The notes: generated by a model not told the origin, from the sequence alone. A DNA stretch of 64,000 nucleotides from Candidatus Kosakonia sp. 282A-S69 (GCF_029433855.1 NZ_JAROAU010000001.1:303608-367607), one strand, 5' to 3'. Numbered from the stretch's first letter, positions 30,277 to 40,075 are shown. Numbers and translations are program-made.

Positions 30277-30308
30277 CAAGGCTGGCTGAGTCCGGCCTTG
30301 CTTTTATT
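30277..30308 (+). terminator. Hairpin with T-rich tail after gpsA
   Basis: CAAGGCTGG and CCGGCCTTG form a 9-bp stem (one G-T pair) around a 6-nt loop, followed by CTTTTATTT. It sits in the 83-bp gpsA-cysE gap and could act as a partial terminator separating cysE expression. Confidence 0.6.
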
Positions 30309-30324
30309 TCGTCTGGAGTAAGCA

Positions 30325-31146
30325 ATGCCGTGTGAAGAACTGGATCTGGTCTGGAAAAATATCAAAGCCGAAGCCCGCGCGCTGGCGGACTGTGAACCGA
30401 TGCTGGCCAGTTTTTATCACGCAACCTTACTCAAGCATGAAAACCTCGGTAGCGCCCTGAGCTATATGCTGGCGAACAAGCTGGCATCGCCCATTATGCC
30501 CGCCATCGCCATTCGTGAAGTGGTGGAAGAGGCCTACGCCGCAGACCCGGAGATGATCGCCTCCGCCGCCTGCGATATCCAGGCTGTCCGCACCCGCGAC
30601 CCGGCGGTAGATAAATACTCAACGCCGCTGCTCTACCTGAAAGGCTTTCACGCCCTGCAGGCGCACCGTATTGGTCACTGGCTGTGGACGCAGGGCCGCC
30701 AGGCGCTGGCGATTTTTCTGCAAAACCAGGTCTCGGTGAGCTTCCAGGTGGATATTCACCCGGCAGCCACCATCGGGCGTGGCATCATGCTCGACCACGC
30801 CACCGGCATTGTGGTGGGTGAAACGGCGGTTATCGAAGATGATGTGTCGATTCTGCAGTCGGTTACCCTCGGCGGGACCGGCAAAACCAGCGGCGATCGC
30901 CATCCGAAGATCCGTGAAGGGGTGATGATTGGCGCGGGGGCGAAGATCCTCGGCAATATCGAAGTGGGGCGCGGCGCGAAAATCGGGGCCGGTTCCGTAG
31001 TGTTGCAGCCCGTGCCGCCGCACACCACCGCCGCAGGCGTTCCGGCGCGCATTGTCGGCAAGCCGGAGAGCGATAAACCAGCGATGGATATGGATCAGCA
31101 TTTCAACGGAGCCAATCACGGATTTGAATACGGCGACGGTATTTGA
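30325..31146 (+). CDS. cysE: Serine O-acetyltransferase
   Basis: CysE acetylates L-serine with acetyl-CoA to O-acetylserine, the committed step of cysteine synthesis, and is feedback-inhibited by cysteine. The 273-residue product has an N-terminal helical domain (about 1-140) and a left-handed beta-helix of hexapeptide repeats. It carries the catalytic region IHPAATIGRGIMLDHATGIV and the active-site block GGTGKTSGDRHPKI near residue 185. The C-terminal tail that binds CysK, ending here in EYGDGI, is present. A pair of REP elements follows. Confidence 0.97.
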   Translation: MPCEELDLVWKNIKAEARALADCEPMLASFYHATLLKHENLGSALSYMLANKLASPIMPAIAIREVVEEAYAADPEMIASAACDIQAVRTRDPAVDKYSTPLLYLKGFHALQAHRIGHWLWTQGRQALAIFLQNQVSVSFQVDIHPAATIGRGIMLDHATGIVVGETAVIEDDVSILQSVTLGGTGKTSGDRHPKIREGVMIGAGAKILGNIEVGRGAKIGAGSVVLQPVPPHTTAAGVPARIVGKPESDKPAMDMDQHFNGANHGFEYGDGI

Positions 31147-31150
31147 AAAA

Positions 31151-31265
31151 TGCCGGATGGCGCTGCGCTTATCCGGCCTACATCTATTTTCGCCAATAAC
31201 GCCAGAAAGCGTGGTAGGTTAACGCGCTACCCGTAGGCCGGATAAGGCGCAGCCGCCATCCGGCA
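31151..31265. repeat. REP pair (BIME) between cysE and trmL
   Basis: Two inverted REP units flank a 50-bp spacer. The first (31151-31181) reads TGCCGGATGGCGCTGCGCTT then ATCCGGCCTAC; the second (31233-31265) begins GTAGGCCGGATAAGGCGCAG and ends CCATCCGGCA. This is a standard enterobacterial bacterial interspersed mosaic element. It lies between the convergent cysE and trmL genes and can protect 3' ends or attenuate transcription. Confidence 0.93.
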
Positions 31266-31285
31266 ATGCCGCCCCAACTCACCCA

Positions 31286-31759
31286 CTAGCTGCGCAACAC
31301 CGCGCCGGGATAACCGAGCTGGCGCCAGGCTTCATACACCACCACCGACACCGCATTAGACAGGTTCATGCTGCGGCTGTCCGGCATCATCGGAATACGG
31401 ATCTTCTGCTCCGGCGGCAGCGCATCAAGAAGGGTGGCGGGCAGGCCGCGGGTTTCCGGGCCGAACATTAAATAATCCCCATCCGCAAACGACACGGCGC
31501 TGTGCGCGGGCGTCCCTTTGGTGGTCAGCGCAAACAGGCGCTGAGGCTGAGCGACAGCCAGAAAGGCGTCGTAATCGGCGTGGCGCTGCACGGCGGTAAA
31601 TTCGTGGTAATCCAGCCCTGCGCGGCGCAGGCGCTTATCGTCCCAGGTAAAACCCATCGGCTCGATGATATGCAGACGAAAGCCGGTGTTAGCGCACAGG
31701 CGGATAATATTCCCGGTATTGGGCGGGATCTCAGGTTCAAATAAGACAATGTTTAGCAT
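31286..31759 (-). CDS. trmL: tRNA (cytidine/uridine-34-2'-O)-methyltransferase TrmL
   Basis: TrmL (YibK) methylates the ribose of the wobble nucleotide in leucine tRNAs. The 157-residue product is a minimal SPOUT enzyme: N-terminal [20 protein letters not shown], middle FGPETRGLP and the C-terminal trefoil-knot motif [20 protein letters not shown] that binds S-adenosylmethionine. It lies downstream of lldD. A hairpin with arms GCCCCC and GGGGGC covers its ribosome binding site. Confidence 0.96.
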   Translation of the reverse strand: MLNIVLFEPEIPPNTGNIIRLCANTGFRLHIIEPMGFTWDDKRLRRAGLDYHEFTAVQRHADYDAFLAVAQPQRLFALTTKGTPAHSAVSFADGDYLMFGPETRGLPATLLDALPPEQKIRIPMMPDSRSMNLSNAVSVVVYEAWRQLGYPGAVLRS

Positions 31760-31762
31760 GCA

Positions 31763-31782
31763 GCCCCCTTAATAGCGGGGGC
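31763..31782 (-). promoter_or_regulatory. Hairpin over the trmL ribosome binding site
   Basis: On the minus strand GCCCCC and GGGGGC pair around an 8-nt loop, and the second arm contains the AAGGGGG Shine-Dalgarno of trmL, 3 nt before the ATG. The structure would limit translation initiation. This is inferred from sequence. Confidence 0.45.
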
Positions 31783-31790
31783 AGGATAGC

Positions 31791-31820
31791 ACTCTCCCCT
31801 GGGCGGGGAGAGTCTTTTTT
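31791..31820. terminator. Strong stem-loop between trmL and lldD
   Basis: ACTCTCCCC and GGGGAGAGT form a perfect 9-bp stem with a 5-nt loop. The T-run lies on the plus-strand side, so the canonical terminator faces rightwards, against lldD. For lldD transcripts it would act as a 3'-protecting hairpin rather than a classical terminator. Confidence 0.6.
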
Positions 31821-31821
31821 A

Positions 31822-33009
31822 CTACGCTGCATCGCCGTGCGACAGGGGGGCCAGCGCCGCCGGAACCTCGCTCTGCGCCTGCACCAGCGACGCTTTACTG
31901 ATTTCGCGAATCGATTTCGCGCCGGTCAGCGTCATGGCCACGCGCATCTCTTTTTCAATCAGATCCAGCAGGTTTGCCACACCCCGTCGGCCATGTGTCG
32001 CCAGCGCATAGAGATAGGCGCGGCCAAGCAGAACGGTGTCTGCGCCGAGTGCAATCATCCGCACCACATCAAGGCCGTTACGAATCCCGCTATCGGCGAG
32101 GATGGCAATATCTCCCTTCACCGCATCGGCAATTGCCGGCAGCGCGCGCGCTGAGGAGAGCACGCCATCAAGCTGGCGACCGCCGTGGTTAGAGACGACA
32201 ATCCCATCCGCGCCAAAGCGCACCGCGTCGCGGGCATCCTCCGGATCGAGGATCCCTTTGATCACCATCGGGCCATCCCAGAATTCGCGGATCCACTCCA
32301 GGTCCTTCCAGGAGATAGAGGGATCGAAGTTGTTCGCCAGCCAGCCAATATAATCCTCCAGCCCGGTTGGCTTACCGAGGTACGCAGAGATATTGCCCAG
32401 GTCGTGTGGACGGCCATTGATGCCCACATCCCACGCCCACTGCGGATGCATCACTGACTGCCAGTAGCGGCGCAGGGCGGCGTTCGGCCCGCTCATCCCG
32501 GAGTGCGCATCGCGATAGCGCGCGCCGGGCGTCGGCATATCGACGGTAAAGACCAGCGTGGAACAGCCCGCCGCTTTTGCCCGCTCCAGCGCATTGCGCA
32601 TGAATCCGCGATCGCGCAGCACGTAGAGCTGGAACCACATCGGGCGCTTAATAGTTGGCGCCACCTCTTCAATCGGGCAGACGGAGACAGTCGACAGGGT
32701 AAAGGGGATACCTTTGGCATCTGCCGCCCCGGCGGCCTGCACTTCACCGCGTCGCGCATACATGCCGCACAGCCCGACGGGTGCCAGCGCCACCGGCATC
32801 GAGAGCTGCTCCTTGAACAGCGTGGTCTCAAGGCTGAGGTCGGACATATTCTTCAGCACCCGCTGGCGGAGCGCGACCTGCGATAAATCCTCGACATTGC
32901 GGCGCAGGGTATATTCGGCGTACGCGCCCCCGTCGATATAGTGAAACAGGAACGGCGGCAGAGTGCGTTTTGCCGCGGCGCGATAGTCGCTGGCTGCGGA
33001 AATAATCAT
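31822..33009 (-). CDS. lldD: L-lactate dehydrogenase (quinone-linked)
   Basis: LldD is a membrane-associated FMN enzyme that oxidises L-lactate to pyruvate and passes electrons to the quinone pool. The 395-residue product has the alpha-hydroxyacid dehydrogenase features: [14 protein letters not shown] near residue 77, [18 protein letters not shown], the lysine of [12 protein letters not shown] and the catalytic histidine in [13 protein letters not shown] near residue 275. Its start overlaps the lldR stop by four bases (ATGA). It is the third gene of lldP-lldR-lldD. Confidence 0.97.
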   Translation of the reverse strand: MIISAASDYRAAAKRTLPPFLFHYIDGGAYAEYTLRRNVEDLSQVALRQRVLKNMSDLSLETTLFKEQLSMPVALAPVGLCGMYARRGEVQAAGAADAKGIPFTLSTVSVCPIEEVAPTIKRPMWFQLYVLRDRGFMRNALERAKAAGCSTLVFTVDMPTPGARYRDAHSGMSGPNAALRRYWQSVMHPQWAWDVGINGRPHDLGNISAYLGKPTGLEDYIGWLANNFDPSISWKDLEWIREFWDGPMVIKGILDPEDARDAVRFGADGIVVSNHGGRQLDGVLSSARALPAIADAVKGDIAILADSGIRNGLDVVRMIALGADTVLLGRAYLYALATHGRRGVANLLDLIEKEMRVAMTLTGAKSIREISKASLVQAQSEVPAALAPLSHGDAA

Positions 33010-33782
33010 GCTTTTTTCTCCCTTAAATGAATCAGTTGCTCGTCGGGCAGACGGGTTATGCGCGCCTGGCGGGCCCGGTCTTCGTCAAACTGGCGAATAG
33101 TCGTGTGGACGAACGCAAGGTGCGCCATCATCGCCTGACGCGCGCCTTCGGCATCGCCGGCAAGAATGGCGTTCATCACCGTGCGGTGTTGCTCCGTAAG
33201 CCGGGCGAAAACCGGCGGAACAAGGTACATACGCTGGCGGCTCTGCTTAACCGAGGATTGCAACAGGTCGAAGAAACCGCGCATGGTTTGCAGCAGCACC
33301 ACATTGTGCGAGGCCTCGGCGATCGCCAGATGGAAACGCACATCCGCCTGCGAAGCGAGATCCGGGTCATCGGACTGCGACGCCTCAAAGCAGAGCACGA
33401 TTTTCTCTTTATCGGCTTCGGTGGCGCGCATCGCCGCATGCCAGGCAGTGCTGGCCTCAATCGCGTGGCGGGCTTCGAGAATGTCAAAGCTATAATCGGG
33501 GTCGTCATTGAGCAGCGGTTTCAGCGGCTGAACGATATTCTGTTCCGACCAGGCCTCGTGCTGCCAGCGCACAAAGGTTCCGCCGCCGCGGCGGCTCAGC
33601 AACACCCCTTCGCTGACCAGCTTTGCCAGCGCTTCGCGTAAGGAGTTGCGCGACACACCAAGCTGCACGGCAAGCTGGCGCTCGGCAGGCAGCTTCATGC
33701 CCGCTTCCAGCTGTTGTTCTGTAATTAACGCCCGCACGCGGTCGGCGACCTCGTCAGCCAGGCGTCTGGGAAAGGCATTCAT
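33006..33782 (-). CDS. lldR: GntR-family regulator of lactate utilisation
   Basis: LldR represses lldPRD without lactate and assists activation with it. The 258-residue product has an N-terminal winged helix of the FadR subfamily (about residues 5-75: [25 protein letters not shown], shown split) and a C-terminal FCD ligand domain with [14 protein letters not shown] near residue 145, where aspartate and histidines bind metal in this family. Start and stop overlap lldP and lldD by four bases each. Two matching operators lie upstream of lldP. Confidence 0.95.
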   Translation of the reverse strand: MNAFPRRLADEVADRVRALITEQQLEAGMKLPAERQLAVQLGVSRNSLREALAKLVSEGVLLSRRGGGTFVRWQHEAWSEQNIVQPLKPLLNDDPDYSFDILEARHAIEASTAWHAAMRATEADKEKIVLCFEASQSDDPDLASQADVRFHLAIAEASHNVVLLQTMRGFFDLLQSSVKQSRQRMYLVPPVFARLTEQHRTVMNAILAGDAEGARQAMMAHLAFVHTTIRQFDEDRARQARITRLPDEQLIHLREKKA

Positions 33783-35434
33783 GGGATCATCCAGGTCAGC
33801 ACATAGGCCTGCAGGGTGGTGATCACGCCGACCATACAGGTGAATATCAGGCTATGTTTCACGGTAAAGCGGAAGAGATCGGACTCTTTGCCCACCAGAC
33901 CCACCGCCGCACAGGCGATAGCGATGGACTGCGGCGAGATCATCTTGCCGGTGACGCCGCCGGTGGTGTTAGCCGCCACCATCAGCACATCCGAAACGCC
34001 AATCTGCTGCGCGGCGGTGGCTTGCAGCGCGGCAAACAGCGCGTTTGATGAGGTATCGGAGCCGGTTAAAAAGACCCCCAGCCAGCCGAGGAACGGCGAG
34101 AAAAAGGTAAATGCGCTGCCGGTATGCGCCAGCGCTAACGCCAGCGTCGACGACAGGCCGGAGTAGTTGGAGATAAAGGCGAAGGCCAGCACCATACCGA
34201 TAGAGTAGACAGGCAACGCCAGCTCTTTCAGCGTACCGGCGAAGGTGGTGATGGCATCCTTCGGTTTCATCTTCAGCCACACAATCGACAGGATTGCCGC
34301 AAAGAGAATGGCGGTGCCGGTGGCAGAGAACCAGTCGAACTTATAGACCGCCGCATACGGCGTGGCGGCGTTCACCACTGGCGGCATGCGCGCCACCAGC
34401 TTATCAAGGTGCGGAACGGAGATATTAAACACCCAGTCGTAGAGCGCGCCACCCGGCGCAAAGAGCGCTTTAAAGGGAGGAACACTCCATAGCGTGACGG
34501 TCGCCGTCAGGAACAGGAAGGGTGACCAGGCGCGCAGGATCTGCCCGGCGCTGTATTGGGTGCGGGATAAATCGAGATCGACCTGCGACGCGCCCATATC
34601 GCCAAAGCGGAAAATGCGCACCGGCTTCCAGCGCTTGAGGAACAGCGTCAGGCAGACCAGCGACACCAGAGAGGAGATGATGTCCGGCAGTTCCGGGCCG
34701 ATAAAGTTAGAGCTGAGATACTGCGCAATGGCGAACGAGCCACCGGCAACGACCACCGCAGGCCAGGTCTCTTTCACCCCGCGCCAGCCATCCATAATCG
34801 CCATGATCCAGAAGAGCACGATAATGGTCAGGAAGGGGAGCTGGCGGCCCACCATCTGGCCGATTTCGAAGCTGTCCAGCCCGGTCACCTGGCCGGCAAC
34901 CAGAATCGGAATACCCATCGCACCGAAGGCAACCGGCGCGGTGTTGACAATCAGGCACAGCCCGGCGGCATAGAGCGGGTTAAAGCCCAGACCGACCAGC
35001 AGGGCGGCGGTGATCGCTACCGGCGCGCCAAACCCGGCGGCCCCTTCCAGAAACGCGCCAAACGAGAAGCCGACAATCAGCATCTGCAAACGCTGGTCTG
35101 GCGTAATGGAGAGAATCGACGAGCGAATAATGTCGAACTGGCCGGTTTTGACAGAGATCTTATAGACAAAGACGGCGGCGATGATGATCCACGCGATGGG
35201 CCACAGGCCATAGAAAAAGCCGTACACCACCGACGCCAGCGCGCGATCCACCGGCATTTTGTAGAACAGCAGCGCAACGGCAAGGGCGATGACGACGGTC
35301 CAGCTTGCCGCAACGTAGCCTTTCAGCTTGAGCTTTATCAGCGCGAAAAAGAAGAACAGGATCGGAAGCGATGCGATGAGGCTGGAAAGCCAGAGGTTGC
35401 CAGCCGGGTCATAGTTCTGTTGCCAGAGCGTCAT
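33779..35434 (-). CDS. lldP: L-lactate permease
   Basis: LldP is an inner-membrane proton symporter for L-lactate, also accepting D-lactate and glycolate in E. coli. The 551-residue product has about twelve to fourteen membrane segments and the LctP-family blocks [20 protein letters not shown] near residue 120, [10 protein letters not shown]-like [10 protein letters not shown], and [20 protein letters not shown] near residue 450. CAGGAGA lies 7 nt before the ATG. It is the first gene of lldPRD, with the promoter and operators in the 259-bp gap to yibL. Confidence 0.97.
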   Translation of the reverse strand: MTLWQQNYDPAGNLWLSSLIASLPILFFFFALIKLKLKGYVAASWTVVIALAVALLFYKMPVDRALASVVYGFFYGLWPIAWIIIAAVFVYKISVKTGQFDIIRSSILSITPDQRLQMLIVGFSFGAFLEGAAGFGAPVAITAALLVGLGFNPLYAAGLCLIVNTAPVAFGAMGIPILVAGQVTGLDSFEIGQMVGRQLPFLTIIVLFWIMAIMDGWRGVKETWPAVVVAGGSFAIAQYLSSNFIGPELPDIISSLVSLVCLTLFLKRWKPVRIFRFGDMGASQVDLDLSRTQYSAGQILRAWSPFLFLTATVTLWSVPPFKALFAPGGALYDWVFNISVPHLDKLVARMPPVVNAATPYAAVYKFDWFSATGTAILFAAILSIVWLKMKPKDAITTFAGTLKELALPVYSIGMVLAFAFISNYSGLSSTLALALAHTGSAFTFFSPFLGWLGVFLTGSDTSSNALFAALQATAAQQIGVSDVLMVAANTTGGVTGKMISPQSIAIACAAVGLVGKESDLFRFTVKHSLIFTCMVGVITTLQAYVLTWMIP

Positions 35435-35508
35435 GCAGGTCTCCTGAGAACCACGGCAAAACCGCGAGCGATAAGTCTCTGCTTAGCTCTGTCTCACAGG
35501 TTTTGTAA

Positions 35509-35525
35509 AAGTGGTCCTGCCAATG
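35509..35525. promoter_or_regulatory. Candidate LldR operator O2
   Basis: AAGTGG-TCCTG-CCAATG resembles the FadR/LldR-type operator, with TGG and CCA halves separated by 5 nt. It lies 75 bp before lldP. Its centre is 126 bp from O1, the same separation as the two LldR operators described in E. coli. That alignment would place the transcription start near 35547. Confidence 0.65.
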
Positions 35526-35634
35526 CGGTTGTGTAGGGTTTGTGATAACGAATGGTTATCCAAATGTTGCGGCGTGGCAATCGGGCTGTGAAGGGATTTA
35601 ATGGAACTGTGAAGCGCGGAGAAAAAGCGGCTGG

Positions 35635-35651
35635 AATTGGTAGGGCCAATT
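35635..35651. promoter_or_regulatory. Candidate LldR operator O1
   Basis: AATTGG-TAGGG-CCAATT is a perfect palindrome with a 5-nt centre, the reverse complement of the LldR operator known from E. coli (AATTGGCCCTACCAATT). It stands upstream of the lldP promoter and downstream of yibL. Confidence 0.85.
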
Positions 35652-35693
35652 AATACCGCCCGCGCGCTCAGCAGAGGCGGGGCGGAGAGAATA

Positions 35694-36056
35694 TCAGAAT
35701 TCGGTGTTGGCGAAGCCGGTCATCGCATCGAGGCCCATTTCGCGGCCCAGCGCCGTCATCGGGTGAACCACGACAATCCCTCGCACGCTTTTTTTCAGCT
35801 TGCCGAGATCGGCCTGCTCTTTCCTGGTGATCGGGCGGCTATAGCGCATTTTCGTCAGTTTCTGCGCCTCTTTACTCAGCTTCTGGCTGTACTGTTCGCG
35901 CAGGCGGGCAATTTCGGTCTCCAGCGTAGTCTTCTCTTTTTCCAGTTCGGCGTACTTCTCAGCCGCGTCAACCAGAGAGAGCTCTGCCTGCTGGTGGCGG
36001 ATCGCGTCGAGACGGTCGCTCAGACGCTTAATTTCGTTTTTTTCGACTTCTTTCAT
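35694..36056 (-). CDS. yibL: YibL family ribosome-associated protein
   Basis: YibL is a small protein reported to associate with ribosomes in E. coli; its role is unclear. The 120-residue product is highly charged and mostly a coiled coil (about residues 1-70, with [20 protein letters not shown]). It ends in the conserved [20 protein letters not shown] and TGF. I chose the ATG giving MKEVEKNE, equal to the E. coli start; in-frame ATGs 9 and 42 bp upstream are possible. It lies between lldP and mtlR on the same strand; yibT, found here in E. coli, is not seen. Confidence 0.9.
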   Translation of the reverse strand: MKEVEKNEIKRLSDRLDAIRHQQAELSLVDAAEKYAELEKEKTTLETEIARLREQYSQKLSKEAQKLTKMRYSRPITRKEQADLGKLKKSVRGIVVVHPMTALGREMGLDAMTGFANTEF

Positions 36057-36110
36057 GATAGGCATTTTCTTCAGGAACAAAGTGCAAGGATACAACACTT
36101 CAGGAAGGGA

Positions 36111-36701
36111 TTACTTCTGGAATGCTTTTTTTAAGCTGATCCGTGAGATCAGCTCGGTCAGCGAAAGCACCATGGTGGAGCGCACCACCTGCTGATAACG
36201 CTGTTTTTGCATGGCGAAAAAATCTGCATCGCTGGTATCGAATATGGGCTGCGGCGGCAGGGCGGCGACGCAGTGCAACTCGCCAAACGGCCCGAGGATC
36301 TCATCATCGGTGAAGGCGTACTCCGTGCCATCGTGGTTCAGCTCTTCGCGCAGCGCCATCAGCAGCTCGGCATCTTCATACTCGGCCCGCGAGATAACCC
36401 CGAGGCCGTAAATCAGCTTCAAACGCACAGACAAATTGCCCAGCGGACCGTCGCCGTCCAGCAGCGGCTCGACGGCATATTTCACCGCGTAGTCATCTTT
36501 GCGAAACACCTGGAGCACGAGGATATTGATCGCTTCGTTGAGCAACTCAACGGCGGCAATCAAAAAACTGCGCACGGTTTTTCCCGCATTCAGACGCTCG
36601 AGTACACGGTTTTCGAAAGCCTGGGTGTGTTCCATTATTGCCTGCATATCTGACAACTTCGTTAGCTGGCGCGGGGCATCCCGCGCCAATATCGGCATCA
36701 T
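36111..36701 (-). CDS. mtlR: Mannitol operon repressor MtlR
   Basis: MtlR represses mtlADR; it is an all-helical protein without a classical DNA-binding domain and is thought to act with partners. The 196-residue product carries [40 protein letters not shown] and [12 protein letters not shown], all shared with E. coli MtlR. The ATG overlaps the mtlD stop (ATGA), so translation is coupled. The extreme N-terminus differs from E. coli. It is the last gene of mtlA-mtlD-mtlR. Confidence 0.95.
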   Translation of the reverse strand: MMPILARDAPRQLTKLSDMQAIMEHTQAFENRVLERLNAGKTVRSFLIAAVELLNEAINILVLQVFRKDDYAVKYAVEPLLDGDGPLGNLSVRLKLIYGLGVISRAEYEDAELLMALREELNHDGTEYAFTDDEILGPFGELHCVAALPPQPIFDTSDADFFAMQKQRYQQVVRSTMVLSLTELISRISLKKAFQK

Positions 36702-37846
36702 GCCTGGGTTTGATAAGCGTTGACGGCTTCCTGGACTACCGGGCTGTCGGCGTCGAGGCCGGAAACCTGTGCCAGCGCCGCCTGCGGGCCTTTCTCAGCA
36801 ATAAGCTGAGCCAGCTCCTGCGCCTGCGGATCCTCTTCGCTGCGATAGTGCATCGCGGCGGCGATACCTTTCACCAGGTTGGCGTGCGGCAGGTTGTACT
36901 CCAGCGTGCCGAGCAGCGGTTTAATCAGACGGTCGCCCGCGCTCAGTTTACGCAGCGGTTGACGCCCTACGCGCTCTACATCGTCTTTCAGATAGGGGTT
37001 CTCAAAACGGCCCAGGATTTTCTGAATATAGGCCGCGTGCTTGTCAGCATCGAAACCATAACGCTTGATCAGCACCGCGCCGCTCTCTTCCATCGCGCCT
37101 TTCACCACGGCACGAATTGTCTCATCAAGGATCGCGTCGCGAATGGTCTGATGGCCGGTCTGTTTTCCAAGGTAGGCGGTTATAGCATGCCCGGTATTCA
37201 GCGTGAAGAGCTTACGCTCAACAAAGGCCATCAAATTATCGGTCAGCTCCATTCCCGGGATGGTCGGCAGCGCGCCTTTAAACTGGGTTTGGTCGACAAT
37301 CCACTCGCTGAAGGTCTCCACGGTCACTTCCAGCGGATCGTTGTTGGCGGAAGCGGAGGGGGGAACAATACGGTCAACGGCGGAGTCGACGAAGCCGACA
37401 TGCGCCTCAACCCAGGCTTTATCCTGCTCCGCCAGCTGGGCGAAAACATGCCCTTTCAGCTGGCTGGTGCCGCGCACCATATTTTCACAGGCGATAATGT
37501 TCAGCGGCGTATCGACGCCCTGCGCCTTACGTTTTACCAGCCCTTTGGCGACCGCCGGGGCGATGCGCTCCAGCACTACCGGGCCAACGGCGGTAGTGAC
37601 TAAATCCACCTGCGCAATCAGGTCGACAACCTCTTCGCCGATGCTGCTCACCGCATTGACGCCCGAGACGATATCGACCTGCTCTTTTTCACCAACGACG
37701 TGAACCTGATAGCTGTGACGGGCGTTGAGGGCGTCCAGAACCACCTGATTAACATCGGCGAACGTCAGTTCAATCCCCGCGTCGGCCAACAGCTTGCCGA
37801 TAAAGCCACGTCCGATATTACCTGCGCCAAAATGTAATGCTTTCAT
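36698..37846 (-). CDS. mtlD: Mannitol-1-phosphate 5-dehydrogenase
   Basis: MtlD oxidises mannitol 1-phosphate to fructose 6-phosphate with NAD+. The 382-residue product begins with the nucleotide-binding [20 protein letters not shown] and has the polyol dehydrogenase signature with the catalytic lysine in [20 protein letters not shown] near residue 205. The chosen ATG has AAGGGT 7 nt upstream and gives the E. coli length. It is separated from mtlA by 109 bp carrying a large inverted repeat and overlaps mtlR. Confidence 0.97.
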   Translation of the reverse strand: MKALHFGAGNIGRGFIGKLLADAGIELTFADVNQVVLDALNARHSYQVHVVGEKEQVDIVSGVNAVSSIGEEVVDLIAQVDLVTTAVGPVVLERIAPAVAKGLVKRKAQGVDTPLNIIACENMVRGTSQLKGHVFAQLAEQDKAWVEAHVGFVDSAVDRIVPPSASANNDPLEVTVETFSEWIVDQTQFKGALPTIPGMELTDNLMAFVERKLFTLNTGHAITAYLGKQTGHQTIRDAILDETIRAVVKGAMEESGAVLIKRYGFDADKHAAYIQKILGRFENPYLKDDVERVGRQPLRKLSAGDRLIKPLLGTLEYNLPHANLVKGIAAAMHYRSEEDPQAQELAQLIAEKGPQAALAQVSGLDADSPVVQEAVNAYQTQA

Positions 37847-37875
37847 AGAATGACCCTTTATCAATGTTTTTACCC

Positions 37876-37942
37876 GAGAGGGCTGGGGTGAGAAGCGTCA
37901 GCGGGTTCTTCTCACCCAAGCCCTCTCCTCCGAAGAGGAGAG
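37876..37942. repeat. Composite stem-loop repeat between mtlA and mtlD
   Basis: A 20-bp arm from GAGAGGGCTGGGGTGAGAAG (37876-37895) pairs with CTTCTCACCCAAGCCCTCTC (37908-37927), with two mismatched or wobble positions and a 12-nt loop. A second hairpin, CTCTCCTC-CGAA-GAGGAGAG (37923-37942), shares the junction. It looks like a dispersed enterobacterial repeat; a related sequence lies at 48533-48580. It sits between mtlA and mtlD and could adjust relative expression. Confidence 0.75.
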
Positions 37943-37955
37943 AACGTGGAGCTGA

Positions 37956-39869
37956 TTACGGGTTCAGCAACGCCAGCACTTCCTCAACGCTTGTGGTGTG
38001 CGTGAGACGTTCGACAATTGTCTCATCATCCAGCGCGGTGGTCAGGCTGGTAATGACCTGAATGTGCTCGTTATTGCGTGCGGCAATGCCGATCACCAGA
38101 TGAGCAATCTCATCCTCCTCTTCGCCGAAGCGCACGCCCTGCGGATACTGGCAGAAGACCACACCGGTTTTCAGGACGCGATCTTTCGCTTCCACCGTGC
38201 CGTGCGGAACCGCGATAGACTGACCAAGATAGGTCGGGGTCATTTTTTCACGGTCCAGCATTGCGTCAATATATTCTGGCTGCACATAACCGCCTTTGAC
38301 CAGTTGCTCACCGGCAAAGCGGATCGCCTCCTCTTTATGCGTTGCGCTACAACCGAGGAAGATATTCTCCGCGCCCAGCTTAAAGAGATTTGTATTGGAG
38401 GTATCAAAGCTATCCTGCAGGCTGCTGTTGACCTTCGCTTCGTTAGTCGTGTGGCGCTGGGCAGCCGCCAGACGCTCCGTCAGGCCGGTGTAGAGGCCGC
38501 TGTCGAGGAAGTTGGTCAGCGAAATATGCTGCGCTTGCGGTGCCTGGCGCATGGCGCGCTCGGTCAGGTCGCGGTGCGTAATCACCAGATCGACATCGGA
38601 GGGCAGGCTGTTAATCGCGCTGTTGGTGACAGAGATGTTGGTCAGACCCGCATCCTGCACTTTCTTACGCAGTACGCCTGCGCCCATGGCGCTGGAGCCC
38701 ATCCCGGCATCACATGCGACGATGATTTTGCGCACGTGGCTCAGATCGTTAGTGACATCTTTTGTCCCGTGCGCAGCAGCAACACCTTTGGATTCGGCTT
38801 TCATATCGTGCATACGGCGGGTTGCCGCTTCGATATCATCCTCTTCCTCTTTCACTTTGCTGGTCTTCAGCAGGATGGCCGCGACAACGAAGGAGACAAT
38901 CATGGCTGCGAAGATCGCCGCGAGGTTAGCGAAGTAGGCGCCTTTTGGCGTCATGGCCAGCACCGCCAGGATAGAGCCAGGAGAGGCCGGAGAGACCAGG
39001 CCGCCGTTCAGCATGCTGAGGGTAAAGACGCCGGTCATACCGCCGAGGATCACGGCAATCAGCAGACGCGGGTTCATCAGCACGTACGGGAAGTAAATCT
39101 CATGGATCCCGCCGAGGAAGTGGATAATCGCCGCGCCACCCGCAGACTGCTTCGCGCTGCCGCGACCAAAGAACATGTAGGCCAGCAGGATGCCCATACC
39201 CGGACCCGGGTTCGCTTCAATCAGGAAGAAGATGGACTTGCCGATCTCATGGGACTGCTGAATACCCAGCGGCGAGAAGATGCCGTGGTTGATGGCGTTG
39301 TTGAGGAAGAGGATTTTCGCCGGCTCAACGAAGATAGAGGCCAGCGGCAGCATGTCGTGAACAACCATAAAGTTCACGCCTGCGGCGAGCGCTTTAGAGA
39401 GCACTTCCACCGCCGGGCCAATCGCCAGGAACGCCAGAATGGCGAGGATCATCCCGATGATGCCAGCGGAGAAGTTGTTCACCAGCATTTCGAAACCGGA
39501 CTTGATCTTGCCGTCGACGGCCGCGTCAAATTTCTTGATGCAGTAGCCGCCCAGCGGGCCTGCAATCATCGCGCCGAGGAACATCGGCATATCCGCGCCC
39601 ACGATCACGCCCATGGTGGTGATAGCACCAACCACACCGCCGCGATCGCCACCCACCAGACGACCGCCGGTAAAACCGATCAGCAGTGGCAACAGGTAGG
39701 TGATCATCGGGCCGACGAGTTTCGCCAGCGTCTCGTTAGGTAACCATCCCGTAGGGATAAACAGCGCGGTGATAATCCCCCACGCGATAAAGGCGCCGAT
39801 ATTCGGCATCACCATATTGCTCAGGAAACGACCAAAGCTTTGCACCTTGATCTTGATATCGGATGACAT
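37956..39869 (-). CDS. mtlA: PTS mannitol-specific EIICBA permease
   Basis: MtlA imports mannitol and phosphorylates it to mannitol 1-phosphate using phosphate from HPr. The product has 637 residues. The membrane EIIC domain (about 1-345) includes HFLGGIHEIYFPYVLMNPR. The EIIB domain has the phosphocysteine loop IIVACDAGMGSSAMGAG near residue 384. The EIIA domain (about 490-637) has the phosphohistidine in IAVPHGTVEAKDRV near residue 554. The ATG giving MSSDIKIKVQSF has AGGGGTG upstream; a longer in-frame reading has no homology. It is the first gene of mtlADR, with an upstream array of CRP sites. Confidence 0.97.
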   Translation of the reverse strand: MSSDIKIKVQSFGRFLSNMVMPNIGAFIAWGIITALFIPTGWLPNETLAKLVGPMITYLLPLLIGFTGGRLVGGDRGGVVGAITTMGVIVGADMPMFLGAMIAGPLGGYCIKKFDAAVDGKIKSGFEMLVNNFSAGIIGMILAILAFLAIGPAVEVLSKALAAGVNFMVVHDMLPLASIFVEPAKILFLNNAINHGIFSPLGIQQSHEIGKSIFFLIEANPGPGMGILLAYMFFGRGSAKQSAGGAAIIHFLGGIHEIYFPYVLMNPRLLIAVILGGMTGVFTLSMLNGGLVSPASPGSILAVLAMTPKGAYFANLAAIFAAMIVSFVVAAILLKTSKVKEEEDDIEAATRRMHDMKAESKGVAAAHGTKDVTNDLSHVRKIIVACDAGMGSSAMGAGVLRKKVQDAGLTNISVTNSAINSLPSDVDLVITHRDLTERAMRQAPQAQHISLTNFLDSGLYTGLTERLAAAQRHTTNEAKVNSSLQDSFDTSNTNLFKLGAENIFLGCSATHKEEAIRFAGEQLVKGGYVQPEYIDAMLDREKMTPTYLGQSIAVPHGTVEAKDRVLKTGVVFCQYPQGVRFGEEEDEIAHLVIGIAARNNEHIQVITSLTTALDDETIVERLTHTTSVEEVLALLNP

Positions 39870-40015
39870 AAAACACCCCTTCTTATGTTTGCTAGCGCAC
39901 AGGCCGGAAGCCCGAGGTTTATTGTTAATGTGGCGGCAGAGGTAGCCGGACCTGAATTGTCTGTGATGCGGAATCTGGCACCGAATCGCGCACCTGTCCA
40001 GATGACACACTTTAA

Positions 40016-40031
40016 TGTGATTCTGATCACG
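40016..40031. promoter_or_regulatory. CRP-cAMP site A upstream of mtlA
   Basis: TGTGA-TTCTGA-TCACG is a near-perfect CRP half-site pair with 6-nt spacing, about 150 bp before mtlA. E. coli mtlA has five described CRP sites. Confidence 0.8.
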
Positions 40032-40059
40032 TTAAGGGCGGGGGTTATCCCTCATTCAT

Positions 40060-40075
40060 AGTGATTTTCGTCACA
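40060..40075. promoter_or_regulatory. CRP-cAMP site B upstream of mtlA
   Basis: AGTGA-TTTTCG-TCACA matches the CRP consensus at 9 of 10 half-site positions. Its centre is 44 bp from site A. Confidence 0.75.

Noticed and set aside
37998-39743. 581-codon open frame on the plus strand opposite mtlA
   Set aside because: It is a shadow of the well-conserved mtlA gene; the product is rich in His, Arg and Gly and lacks homology or a ribosome site.
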